Below the pieces are notes generated by a model, which was not told the origin of the DNA, ran no database searches, and saw nothing but the letters and a program-made list of their open reading frames with translations. From assembly GCA_902624765.1 (NCBI GenBank), contig CACNYO010000011.1, positions 1 through 34,634 of the forward strand: DNA of 34,634 nucleotides. Reading direction: 5' to 3'. A program made the translations under genes and the position numbers. Source of the DNA: an uncultured SAR86 cluster bacterium. Its GTDB lineage: Bacteria > Pseudomonadota > Gammaproteobacteria > Magnimaribacterales > AG-339-G14. The stretch's first letter is position 1. The number at the start of each line of letters is the position of its first letter. Below are positions 26,413 to 34,063 of this stretch, piece by piece.

Positions 26413-27963
26413 ATGTCCAAAAAATTTCTTAATTCCCTAGAAAATCTAGATGCATTGAATGTCTCTGATTTCATGGAATTTTCACAAAGAGGAATTGAGA
26501 AGGAAAATTTAAGATCAAATAACTGCTCCATATCTTTAAGCGCTCATCCTAAAGCTTTCGGATCATCTTTAACAAATTCTCGCATTACCACCGATTTCTC
26601 AGAAGCCCTAATTGAGTTGGTAACCGGTCCTAATGAAGATTTAAATGACTGCCTAAAAGAATTAGAAGATATCGTTTATTTTTGTTTAAAAAATACTAAT
26701 GATGACTTTTGGCCAGCAAGCATTCCTATGTCAATAGAAGATGAGTCTTCAATTCCAATTGCGGACTATGGTAATTCTAACTCTGGCAAACTTAAGAAAC
26801 TTTATCGTGTTGGATTATCACATAGATATGGGAGCATGATGCAAACAGTCTCCGGGATACATTACAATTTTTCTTATGATAATCACTTATTTGAAGAATG
26901 GGCAAAAAAAGAAAAACAAACATTAAGAGAATTTAAAGATAAAAAATATCTAAGCCTGGTAAGAAACTTCCGACGAAATGCATGGCTAATTACCTATCTT
27001 TTTGGGTGCAGTCCAATTATTCCAAAAGCCTTTGCAAAAGGCAGAGAGCATAGTTTAAAGGAATTAAATCAAAATGATCTTTTCCTAGAAAATGCAACTT
27101 GTTTAAGGATGGGCGAATTAGGCTACATATCAAAATCTCAAGATAACCTTAATATTGCCTACAATAATCTTGATGAGTATTTAGATGATTTAAAAAAAGC
27201 CTTAACCACTGATCATCCCAGGTATAAAACTTTAGGTACAAAAGTTGATGATGAATACATACAACTAAATACTGCAATAATTCAAATTGAAAATGAGTAT
27301 TACAGCTCTATAAGGCCTAAAAGATTAGTGGGTAGCGGAGAAAGACCTATAAATGCTCTAAGAGAAAATGGTATTGAGTACGTTGAAGTAAGAGCGCTTG
27401 ATAATAATATCTACGATCCATATGGCATTTCAGATGAAACAGCCATCTTTTTAGAAGCTTTTCTCTTTTATTGTCTGCTAAAAGAAGATCAACCATGCAA
27501 ACCAGATGAAATAAAAAAAATACAGTCCAACTGGAACAACGTTGTCCAATCTGGCAGAGACATAGACCTAAAGCTAGATTTTAAAGAGGGATCATTTTTT
27601 TTAAGAGATAGAGCAGCCGAAATTATTGATGATATGACAACATTTGAAGCTCTGATAGGAAATCAAAAATACAAAAATATTTTTAAAAAATCTCTTGAAT
27701 CTCAACGACAAAAGATAAATGATTCAGACAAAACACCTTCTGGAAAGCTTTTACAAGAAATAATTTCATCAGGAAAAACGTGGGATGAATACACTGATCA
27801 TATTGCAAAAAATCACAAAGAAGAAATACTTAAGAAAAAAAGGGAAGTTGATTACCTTGAAAAGCAGGCCATTGCATCTTTAAAAGAATTCGATCTAAAA
27901 GATTCCGAGGAAGAAGAAGACTTTGATTCTTTTCTTACAGAGTACCTATCTGCGATTGAATAA
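26413..27963 (+). CDS. gshA: Glutamate-cysteine ligase
   Basis: This 516-residue protein matches the gammaproteobacterial GshA family in length and markers: RGIEKENLRS (28-37), TDFSEALIELVTGP (60-73, metal and ATP-binding Glu residues), HRYGSMMQTVSGIHYNFSY (137-155), MGELGY, then IQIENEYYSSIRPKR and YVEVRALDNN. It performs the first, ATP-dependent step of glutathione synthesis in the cytosol. The C-terminus is Lys/Glu-rich. It lies 12 nt after pckA and is likely co-transcribed. Its product would serve the Xi-class and theta-like GSTs in this window, a functional link rather than an operon. Confidence 0.96.
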   Translation: MSKKFLNSLENLDALNVSDFMEFSQRGIEKENLRSNNCSISLSAHPKAFGSSLTNSRITTDFSEALIELVTGPNEDLNDCLKELEDIVYFCLKNTNDDFWPASIPMSIEDESSIPIADYGNSNSGKLKKLYRVGLSHRYGSMMQTVSGIHYNFSYDNHLFEEWAKKEKQTLREFKDKKYLSLVRNFRRNAWLITYLFGCSPIIPKAFAKGREHSLKELNQNDLFLENATCLRMGELGYISKSQDNLNIAYNNLDEYLDDLKKALTTDHPRYKTLGTKVDDEYIQLNTAIIQIENEYYSSIRPKRLVGSGERPINALRENGIEYVEVRALDNNIYDPYGISDETAIFLEAFLFYCLLKEDQPCKPDEIKKIQSNWNNVVQSGRDIDLKLDFKEGSFFLRDRAAEIIDDMTTFEALIGNQKYKNIFKKSLESQRQKINDSDKTPSGKLLQEIISSGKTWDEYTDHIAKNHKEEILKKKREVDYLEKQAIASLKEFDLKDSEEEEDFDSFLTEYLSAIE

Positions 27964-27998
27964 GGCAAAATATAAATAAGTTTTGATTGGAGAGAAAT

Positions 27999-28988
27999 AT
28001 GAAAGCATTTGTTTGTAGTGAATTTGGACCTCTTGATATACATAAGGTAGAAGAAGTAGCAGAGCCAGAATTATTGGATGGCCAAGTAATCATTGATGTT
28101 AAAGCTGCTGGAGTTAGCTTTCCTGAAGTACTGATAGTTCAGGGCCTTTATCAGTTCAAACCTCCTTTTCCTTTTACCCCAGGGGGAGAAGTAGCTGGAG
28201 TAATTAGCAAAATAGGAGTTGGCGTTGAAGGTTTCAAAGAAGGAGATCGAGTTATTGCAATGACTGGAACTGGAGGAATGAGTGAAAAAGTAGCTGTTTT
28301 TGCAGCCTCATTATTTAAACTACCGGATTCTATGGGTTTTGCTGAAGGAGCTGCATTTCCTTTGAATTATGGAACTACAATTCATGGGCTTAAACAAAGA
28401 GCAAAACTCCAAGAGGGTGAGACTTTAATGGTCTCTGGAGCAGCAGGTGGTCTTGGAATTACTGCTATTCATCTAGGCAAAGCAATGGGAGCTAAAGTAA
28501 TTGCTACCGCATCGTCTGAAGAAAAATTAGAAATTTGCAAACAAGAGGGTGCTGATGAGGTTGTCTTATATCCCAGAGATATGGATAAAGATAAACAGAA
28601 GGAATTTTCTAATAATCTAAAAGCTGTTGCCCCAAATGGAATCGACGTTATTTACGATATTGTTGGTGGCGATTACGCTGAACCTTCTCTAAGAGCTATT
28701 GCAAGAAACGGAAGGTATCTAGTTATAGGATTTACCGCTGGCATACCAAAAATGCCATTGAACTTGACCTTGTTAAAGGAGTGCCAAATTGTAGGGGTGT
28801 TTTGGGGACAATTTGTAGGTTTAGAGCCTGAGGTAAATAAACAAAATTTTGATGACTGTTTCAAAATGGCTAATGAAGGTAAATTTAAACCCCTTGTCTC
28901 TCATACTTATAAGATTGAAGATTCAGTAGAAGCTCTGAAATTCATTCAAGACAGAAAAGCAACTGGAAAAGTTATTGTTGAGATGTAA
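27999..28988 (+). CDS. NADPH:quinone oxidoreductase-like MDR protein (zinc-less)
   Basis: I place the start at the ATG at 27999, 5 nt after GGAGAG, giving 329 residues; an upstream TTG at 27987 would add four residues but lacks a ribosome-binding site. The protein has GroES-like residues 1-120 (PGGEVAGVISKIG) and a Rossmann domain with MVSGAAGGLGITA near 146-158. No catalytic zinc ligands are apparent. This fits quinone/enoyl reductases of the MDR superfamily (QOR, acrylyl-CoA reductase-like). A strong bidirectional terminator begins right at its stop codon. The substrate is unknown. Confidence 0.9.
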   Translation: MKAFVCSEFGPLDIHKVEEVAEPELLDGQVIIDVKAAGVSFPEVLIVQGLYQFKPPFPFTPGGEVAGVISKIGVGVEGFKEGDRVIAMTGTGGMSEKVAVFAASLFKLPDSMGFAEGAAFPLNYGTTIHGLKQRAKLQEGETLMVSGAAGGLGITAIHLGKAMGAKVIATASSEEKLEICKQEGADEVVLYPRDMDKDKQKEFSNNLKAVAPNGIDVIYDIVGGDYAEPSLRAIARNGRYLVIGFTAGIPKMPLNLTLLKECQIVGVFWGQFVGLEPEVNKQNFDDCFKMANEGKFKPLVSHTYKIEDSVEALKFIQDRKATGKVIVEM

Positions 28989-29014
28989 AAAAAAGGGGCC
29001 AAAGCCCCTTTTTT
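28987..29014. terminator. Bidirectional rho-independent terminator
   Basis: GGGGC (28995-28999) pairs with GCCCC (29004-29008) around a CAAA loop. It is flanked by six A before and six T after, giving a U-run on either strand. It ends transcription of the quinone oxidoreductase gene on the plus strand and of the 3-TM gene at 29023 on the minus strand. Confidence 0.93.
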
Positions 29015-29022
29015 AGCTTAAG

Positions 29023-29433
29023 TCAGTCGGAACTATTATTCATCCATAACGGAAGAATAATATAGAGTCCTAGAATTACCCAAAATAAGGTTATGAAAGG
29101 ATCTCCTATCAAACTATAAGTAGGCTCTCCTTCTGAAGCAAAAAAAGCCACAAAAGAATCAAATCTTCCAGAAGGCTCTTCAACTTGACTCAAAGCATAT
29201 GCAGCTCCTTCGGTTGTCCAAGTTGTAAATGCTTGTTGAATTAAACCAAAATAAACAATCAAAAGCCCAAAAACTGTGGTTACCAGTTTTGTGAACATAT
29301 TTGCATTTCCGGAATTTACAAGATTAAGTGTCACTCTAGCTGCAAACCAAGCAGCAAAAAATACAAATAGTGTGAAGATTGCTCTACTTACCATAGCAAG
29401 TTGATATGTTGACCATATTTCGTATTCATTCAT
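29023..29433 (-). CDS. 3-TM membrane protein, paralog A of a tandem triplet
   Basis: This 136-residue protein has three hydrophobic segments (about 14-36, 49-66 and 112-130) and no recognised domain. It aligns almost without gaps with the next two genes: R33 and N37 at the end of segment 1 (ARVTLN), K49 and FGLLIVYFGL (55-64) in segment 2, ALSQ (80-83), FDSFV (91-95), SLIGDP (107-112) before segment 3, and W130 near the end. A strong AGGAGAG ribosome-binding site precedes the ATG after a TTTAATTAATTA leader. I do not recognise the family. Position in a row of paralogs suggests subunits of one inner-membrane complex, but this is inference. Confidence 0.8.
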   Translation of the reverse strand: MNEYEIWSTYQLAMVSRAIFTLFVFFAAWFAARVTLNLVNSGNANMFTKLVTTVFGLLIVYFGLIQQAFTTWTTEGAAYALSQVEEPSGRFDSFVAFFASEGEPTYSLIGDPFITLFWVILGLYIILPLWMNNSSD

Positions 29434-29490
29434 TTTTCTCTCCTAATTAATTAAATACTTTCTTATCTTAATATACTTACAATCAAATAA

Positions 29491-29520
29491 AAAAAGAGGA
29501 GCGGCTGCTCCTCTTTTTTT
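29491..29520 (-). terminator. Rho-independent terminator after paralog B
   Basis: AGAGGAGC (29495-29502) pairs with GCTCCTCT (29507-29514) around a GGCT loop. Read on the minus strand, the hairpin is followed by a T-rich tract (TTTTTTTATTT). It lies 11 nt past the stop of the 3-TM gene at 29531 and upstream of paralog A. Confidence 0.92.
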
Positions 29521-29530
29521 ATCAAAGATT

Positions 29531-29935
29531 TTAGCTTCTTTTGATCCAAATACCGCCAAGAATAATTGCAAGTATGACAAGGTACCAGACCATAAACACT
29601 GGGTCAGCAGGTATCAAACTAAATGAAGAGTCCCCCACACCAATTGAGTCAACAAATTGTTGGCCATTGGCTGTCAGATTATCAAGCTCTGCTAAGGCGT
29701 TTACAGTGCCTTGCCAGTTCGCGTATAAAAAACCTACCGTTTGTAGATTGTAATAAACAACACCTAAGCCAAATAAGGTTGCTAAGACTTTATTAAGCAT
29801 TGGTGTGCCTGGATCATTTTGAACATTGACCACCATTCTAAAAGCAACCCATATAAGAAAAGCTCCTGCTGCAAGATATACAGAGTTGCTAATCAAAAAA
29901 ACATTGAATTGATTAATTATTTCCATTTCAGTCAT
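29531..29935 (-). CDS. 3-TM membrane protein, paralog B of a tandem triplet
   Basis: I choose the ATG at 29933-29935, spaced 5 nt after AAGGAGAG, giving 134 residues. A longer frame from 29977 would start inside the leader and has no ribosome-binding site. Three hydrophobic segments (about 13-37, 52-64 and 110-130) and the shared markers are at the same positions as in paralog A: FRMVVN (32-37, R33 and N37), NKV (48-50), LFGLGVVYYNL (54-64), ALAE (80-83), FSLIPADP (105-112) and W130. The leader TTTAATTAATAAGGAGAG nearly repeats that of paralog A, which supports a fairly recent duplication. Function unknown. Confidence 0.8.
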   Translation of the reverse strand: MTEMEIINQFNVFLISNSVYLAAGAFLIWVAFRMVVNVQNDPGTPMLNKVLATLFGLGVVYYNLQTVGFLYANWQGTVNALAELDNLTANGQQFVDSIGVGDSSFSLIPADPVFMVWYLVILAIILGGIWIKRS

Positions 29936-29983
29936 ATTTCTCTCCTTATTAATTAAACTGATGTGACATGGTATCACTTAGCA

Positions 29984-30013
29984 TAAAAAAAAGGAGGCTT
30001 TAGCCTCCTTTTT
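29984..30013 (-). terminator. Rho-independent terminator after paralog C
   Basis: AGGAGGC (29992-29998) pairs with GCCTCCT (30003-30009) around a TTTA loop. Eight A at 29984-29991 give a U-run on minus-strand transcripts. It separates paralog C from paralog B and leaves only about 50 nt for any paralog B promoter. Confidence 0.92.
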
Positions 30014-30026
30014 TTATTTTATAAGC

Positions 30027-30443
30027 TCAATCTTTAGGCGCAGGAGCTGTCCACATTCCGCCTAACAGCCCTATTAAAACTGCCACCATGAAAACCAATC
30101 CGAGAGGATCAGAAGGAATAATAGAAGGATCTACATACCCAGTTGCTCCCATCCTATCTACAAACATCTGTAGACCTCCCGGGAGATCTTGCCCTGATTC
30201 AGATAGAGCATAAGCCCAATTGTTTACTAAAGAAGTAACGTTGCCGTAGGTACCAAAAAAGAACCCAACTATGCAAAGAGACATTACAGAATGAATTACT
30301 TTGCCAAAAGTATTAGCTCCGTAGATATAAGCATTTGATACTCCTCTAAACATCATCCAAAGAAGCAAGACATTTCCTACGAAAAAGGCAGCATTAGCCG
30401 TCATAAGTCCTATGTTTGCATCCATAATTTGTGAAATTTCCAT
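30027..30443 (-). CDS. 3-TM membrane protein, paralog C of a tandem triplet
   Basis: This 138-residue protein is the most divergent of the three but keeps the same layout: N-terminal helix, TM1 with FRGVSN (32-37, R33 and N37), GKVI (47-50) leading into TM2 (about 50-68), ALSE (79-82), MFVDRM (93-98), SIIPSDP (107-113) before TM3 (about 112-131) and GGMW (128-131). Segment 2 has lost the FGL motif (VMSLCIVGFFFG). A TAGGAGA ribosome-binding site and its own upstream region precede it. It is the first of the triplet in transcription order. Function is unknown, and I know of no named family. Confidence 0.8.
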   Translation of the reverse strand: MEISQIMDANIGLMTANAAFFVGNVLLLWMMFRGVSNAYIYGANTFGKVIHSVMSLCIVGFFFGTYGNVTSLVNNWAYALSESGQDLPGGLQMFVDRMGATGYVDPSIIPSDPLGLVFMVAVLIGLLGGMWTAPAPKD

Positions 30444-30469
30444 ATTTTTCTCCTATTTATGAAACTTTT

Positions 30470-30482
30470 AATGAATATCATT
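30470..30482. promoter_or_regulatory. Fur-like palindrome upstream of the 3-TM triplet
   Basis: On the minus strand this reads AATGATATTCATT, matching the 13 nt Fur core (AATGATAATCATT) at 12 positions, but the flanks match poorly (about 13 of 19 overall). It lies 27 nt upstream of the paralog C ATG, just downstream of a TATATT -10 candidate (30488-30493). The lipoprotein gene lies on the other side. Iron control is only a hypothesis. Confidence 0.3.
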
Positions 30483-30595
30483 TAGTCTAATATAAAAACT
30501 TTGATAAAAAATTAATTTTTTAAAAAAATAAAATTTAGGTGAATTCTAATAGTTTAAATAAAATGGATATTTAGATTCAATAAATGAGAGAAATT

Positions 30596-30964
30596 ATGAA
30601 ACTATTTTTCCTTACTTTTATAGTGATTCTTTTATCGGCTTGTGGCGTAAAAAGTGTTACGTCTGCTTCAGTTCAAGCTGATATTGTATCTGTTGCGGAA
30701 TACAAAGATTATTCTTGCAAAGAACTTGCTTTGGATGCGCTTAATATTCAAAACAGAATACCTGAAATTTCTTCTGTGATTGACAAAAAGAAAAAAGATA
30801 ACGATGCATATATAGCAACTGCTGTTGTATTTATGCCCATCCTAGCTGCAGGAATTAAAGGCAATCAAGAGGAAGCGGCTAAGTTAGCGCTTTACAAGGG
30901 TCAACTAAATGCAATCAGACAGGCTGCGATTATGAAAGATTGCGAGATTGTAGTTCAAAACTAA
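30596..30964 (+). CDS. Small predicted lipoprotein of unknown function
   Basis: I choose the ATG at 30596, which follows GAGAG by 5 nt; an ATG at 30584 would add four residues. The 122-residue product has a clear lipoprotein signal ending in LLSAC with the lipid-modified Cys at about position 16. Then comes YKDYSCKEL with a second Cys, a helical region (ALDALNIQNRIPEISSVIDKK, split across turns), a hydrophobic VVFMPILAAGIK patch, and a C-terminal helix ending in KDCEIV. The two later Cys could form a disulfide. Similar short lipoproteins with a YxxxSCxxL motif occur widely in gammaproteobacteria without known function. Confidence 0.75.
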   Translation: MKLFFLTFIVILLSACGVKSVTSASVQADIVSVAEYKDYSCKELALDALNIQNRIPEISSVIDKKKKDNDAYIATAVVFMPILAAGIKGNQEEAAKLALYKGQLNAIRQAAIMKDCEIVVQN

Positions 30965-30966
30965 TT

Positions 30967-31617
30967 TTATCTGTTGTAGGTCAGAACGCTTTCTAGGACA
31001 GTTACCATGTTTAGTGGATCAACTGGTGATTTAAAGAATCCGTAATATCTTCCAGATGGGCTTAACAAAGCGAGATTCATACTGTGATCCATATCGTAAT
31101 CAGTACGTTTTGAATCCACTACTGGAACAAAGGGAAGAGTAAGCTGTGTTGCTAAAGTGTATATCGTTCCAATGTCCCCGCTTACTCCAATAAAAGATGG
31201 ATCAAAAGATTTAGCGTATGTGTCGATCAGATCAGGAGTGTCCCTATCTGGATCAACTGAGATAATCATAAAGTTAATTTTGTTCCTTAATTGAATATTT
31301 CTCTCTGCTAGTAAATTTGATGTTTTTTTCATCTTTGCCATAGTCATTGGACACATGTCTGGACAAGATGCAAAACCCATAAATACCAAATGCCACTTCT
31401 CTAATAAATTGGTCTGTTTAAAAACATCTGAACCAGATTTAAGTCTAAAATCTGTTAGTTGTCTTGGTGCTGAGAGTTCATAAAATTTAAGCTCTTTATA
31501 TTCGTCTTTAGTTAATTCTTTAGGAGATACTATGCTGTACACAAAAACACCGATCACCATCGAGACTAGTACTAGACAAGATAAAACGGTCAACCGGATG
31601 TTTGAAGTTTTAGACAT
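30967..31617 (-). CDS. sco: SCO1/SenC-type copper chaperone for cytochrome oxidase
   Basis: I start at the ATG at 31615-31617 (216 residues), which overlaps the ctaB stop by 8 nt; the longer TTG-start frame reads further back into ctaB. One N-terminal TM anchor (about 9-30) is followed by a thioredoxin-fold domain with FASCPDMCP (82-90; C85 and C89) and H178 in DMDHSM. These are the CxxxC plus His copper ligands of SCO proteins. ISVDPDRDTP (119-128) is also diagnostic. It delivers copper to the CuA site of cytochrome c oxidase on the periplasmic face. It is the last gene of the SURF1-ctaA-ctaB-sco block. Confidence 0.93.
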   Translation of the reverse strand: MSKTSNIRLTVLSCLVLVSMVIGVFVYSIVSPKELTKDEYKELKFYELSAPRQLTDFRLKSGSDVFKQTNLLEKWHLVFMGFASCPDMCPMTMAKMKKTSNLLAERNIQLRNKINFMIISVDPDRDTPDLIDTYAKSFDPSFIGVSGDIGTIYTLATQLTLPFVPVVDSKRTDYDMDHSMNLALLSPSGRYYGFFKSPVDPLNMVTVLESVLTYNR

Positions 31618-32482
31618 AAGCGATAACCGCCCTGTCAGCAACCATCAACAAAAAGATTAAAGTTAGGTAAACGATAGAATATAAAAACAAGTTCATTGAA
31701 TAATCAGCCCCATTACTATTTTTTAGCATCCATGATTTTTGGATAAAAATTCCACCTAACAATGAGGCTCCAAATAAATATAGGTAGCCGAAATAGCCGG
31801 TGGCGAACAATAGCAGTGACACAAGCAACAATAAAATTGAATAAAGTACAATTTGAATTTTTGTGTATTCAATGCCTTTTACTACTGGCATCATTGGAAT
31901 ACCTGCCCTCGCATATTCATCTTTTTTATTGATAGCTAAAGCCCAAAAGTGAGGCGGTGTCCAAATAAAAATTAAAAGCACAAGCAATAACGGTAAGGGA
32001 TCTATTGTGCCCACAACTGCCGTCCAACCTAACAATGGAGGCATCGAGCCAGCTAAACCTCCGATCACTATATTTAGAACTCCTGAGAATTTTAAGATCT
32101 TGGTATAAACAAACGCATAAAAAACCCAGGTTGCAAAGGTAAGAGACCAAGTAAGAAAATTATTGAAGTAAAGTATTAAAGCCGATCCACAGATAAGCAA
32201 AATAACGGCAAATAAAGTTGCTGAGGAAACACTTATTTTTCCAGTAACAATAGGTCTTTTACCCGTTCTTTCCATGACAGAGTCATACTTAAAATCAAGT
32301 ATCTGATTGATTGCAGCTGATGATCCAGCTATCAAAGCTATTCCCAGAAAACCTGAAAAGGCGGTTACAAAATTCAAGTCAAAATTGGTTGCCAAAACCA
32401 TAGAAGCTCCGGCTGTGATCATGAGTAAGTACAAAACACTGGGTTTTGTTAGTTTGTAATATTCAATGATTGTCAGGCTCAT
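31610..32482 (-). CDS. ctaB: Protoheme IX farnesyltransferase (heme O synthase)
   Basis: This 290-residue UbiA-superfamily membrane protein has about nine hydrophobic segments. The first prenyl-diphosphate/Mg site is NQILDFKYDSVMERTGKRP (59-77) with N59, D63 and D67, and a second conserved region is WTPPHFWALA with KKDEYARAGIPMMP. It transfers farnesyl to protoheme to make heme O, the step before CtaA. It overlaps ctaA by an ATGA and sco by 8 nt, so the three are tightly coupled. The name cyoE is used for the same family in bo3 operons; ctaB fits this aa3 assembly context. Confidence 0.95.
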   Translation of the reverse strand: MSLTIIEYYKLTKPSVLYLLMITAGASMVLATNFDLNFVTAFSGFLGIALIAGSSAAINQILDFKYDSVMERTGKRPIVTGKISVSSATLFAVILLICGSALILYFNNFLTWSLTFATWVFYAFVYTKILKFSGVLNIVIGGLAGSMPPLLGWTAVVGTIDPLPLLLVLLIFIWTPPHFWALAINKKDEYARAGIPMMPVVKGIEYTKIQIVLYSILLLLVSLLLFATGYFGYLYLFGASLLGGIFIQKSWMLKNSNGADYSMNLFLYSIVYLTLIFLLMVADRAVIAYV

Positions 32483-33483
32483 GCGGTGCTTATTGTAGAG
32501 GATTTTAGCCTAATAAAGGATAAATACATCAACAAGAAGAGCGCACCCAAGTTATGAGCTATGGCTACGTATAAAGGGACTTGAAAATAGATATTCGACA
32601 TTCCCAAGGCAAATTGAAAGCCAATTAAAAAAGCAAAACCGAATGACGCTAATCGATAGTTTTCTTTATAAAAACGCCAAGTGAGCAAAAGGAATACGAT
32701 GGAGACTGCAATAGCTCCTATCCTATGTATAAAATGAATTGCAACTCTGGACTCCACATCCAGCTGTCCTCCCAAATAATCTGGGCCTATTTGCTGAAGA
32801 AAGTTAAACCCTTTGGTGTAATCTGCCGGAGGCAACCATTGCCCATGACATTTAGGAAAGTCAGGACAGGCTAAGGCTGCATAATTTGAGCTGAGCCACA
32901 CACCAAGAATAATTTGTGCAATTAAAAAAGGAAAAGCCCAATTTAATAAAGTTTTTGTTTTGTTAAGCACTGAAAAGCTAACATTAAAAGTAGACCTGAG
33001 TTGCGATGATCTTAAGAAGATTAAAAATACTAGCGTGGTTGTAAAAAAACCTCCCAGTAAATGCAAAGTTACGACCTGAGGCCATAGCTGCAAGCTTACT
33101 GTTAAGTATCCAAACAATGACTGTATGCAAACCAGTACCGTTGCAGCAAAAATTAAATTATTGAGTCTTCTATCTTTTATTTTCGAGAAAATAGCTAAAA
33201 AGAAAAGACCAAAAATTAATAATCCCAAAGATCCTGCAAAATATCTATGAACTACTTCAGGAACTGCCTTAGCTAATTCAAATTGTCTTTCAGGAAAAGT
33301 TACGTTTGCTTGTTTAATCTCTGACTCAGTCACCGGCATCCAAAGGTGGCCGTAACAACCTGGCCAATCAGGGCATCCCAGTCCAGCGTCTACTAATCTT
33401 GTCCAAGCCCCGAGACCAACAACTACAAAAGCTAAAAATATTCCTATTAAGCTGATTATTTGAATCTTTTTAAAGTTATCCAA
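32479..33483 (-). CDS. ctaA: Heme A synthase
   Basis: This 334-residue COX15/CtaA membrane protein has eight hydrophobic segments in two four-helix halves. GAWTRLVDAGLGCPDWPGCYG (25-45, split motif) carries C37 and C43, with H79 in EVVHRYFAGS. Later heme-ligand His candidates lie in LHLLGG, HFIHRIGA and AHNLGAL. A second Cys pair lies in ACPDFPKCHGQW. It oxidises heme O to heme A. The start appears to be TTG (33481-33483), overlapping the upstream stop by 8 nt; no ATG is nearby. It overlaps ctaB by four bases. Confidence 0.95.
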   Translation of the reverse strand: MDNFKKIQIISLIGIFLAFVVVGLGAWTRLVDAGLGCPDWPGCYGHLWMPVTESEIKQANVTFPERQFELAKAVPEVVHRYFAGSLGLLIFGLFFLAIFSKIKDRRLNNLIFAATVLVCIQSLFGYLTVSLQLWPQVVTLHLLGGFFTTTLVFLIFLRSSQLRSTFNVSFSVLNKTKTLLNWAFPFLIAQIILGVWLSSNYAALACPDFPKCHGQWLPPADYTKGFNFLQQIGPDYLGGQLDVESRVAIHFIHRIGAIAVSIVFLLLTWRFYKENYRLASFGFAFLIGFQFALGMSNIYFQVPLYVAIAHNLGALFLLMYLSFIRLKSSTISTA

Positions 33484-34063
33484 TTTTTGACACTCTTAAT
33501 AATTTTTTTAAGTCCTCCAAGATTTGCTTGAAGTTCTCGTTTTTATCTTCTTTATGACCATAAAACATAATAACGTTTCCAAGAGGATCAACAATAAATA
33601 AGGAGCCATCCTCGAAAGGATTTATGTTTTGGTTTTGAAATTCTTGGACTATTTTTGAATCATCGTTATAGGTGGCATGATTTAGAGGTTGATATTTTTC
33701 TATAATTTCGAAATTTTTATTTTCCGCAGTCAGTAAAAATCTTGCCACCCTAATACTTTCTCTGTTGAGCGCAATGTTTGTTTGTCTAGCAACATAAGCA
33801 GCATCATCACAAATATCAGAACAAACATCTTTGATAAATTGAAAAATCATCCAATCTCTTTCAATAGTTTCAATATTGAAAGGTTGATAATCAAATGTAA
33901 CACCCAATTTCCCCATTTCAATTGGCGGAGATAGCAGTTGACCATTGTTTACTCTTCCCTCGGGAAGATAGGTGCCAGAGTAGTACCAAATAGTACTGGA
34001 AAGAATTACCAAAATTGGAGTTAAAAAGATTAACAAAGCTATGATGAAATTTTTTTTAATCAT
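33476..34063 (-). CDS. Membrane-anchored thioredoxin-like protein of the cytochrome oxidase assembly block
   Basis: This 195-residue protein has one N-terminal TM (about 6-28) and a periplasmic domain. WMIFQFIKDVCSDICDD (71-87) has a CxxxC (C81, C85) like the SCO copper motif, and SLFIVDPLGNVIMFYG near 153-168 resembles the late strands of a thioredoxin fold. The SCO-type distal His is not obvious. Proteins at this position between SURF1 and ctaA are common in gammaproteobacterial oxidase clusters and are usually called hypothetical. A copper or disulfide role in CuA assembly is plausible inference. It overlaps SURF1 and ctaA by 8 nt each. Confidence 0.75.
   Translation of the reverse strand: MIKKNFIIALLIFLTPILVILSSTIWYYSGTYLPEGRVNNGQLLSPPIEMGKLGVTFDYQPFNIETIERDWMIFQFIKDVCSDICDDAAYVARQTNIALNRESIRVARFLLTAENKNFEIIEKYQPLNHATYNDDSKIVQEFQNQNINPFEDGSLFIVDPLGNVIMFYGHKEDKNENFKQILEDLKKLLRVSKIG

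Noticed and set aside
29936-29977. Longer N-terminus for paralog B starting at 29977
   Set aside because: The extension crosses the conserved leader and the AAGGAGAG ribosome-binding site, and the paralogs have no such extension.
31618-31641. Longer Sco reading frame starting at a TTG at 31641
   Set aside because: It would extend into ctaB with no ribosome-binding site, while the ATG at 31617 gives a standard Sco N-terminus.
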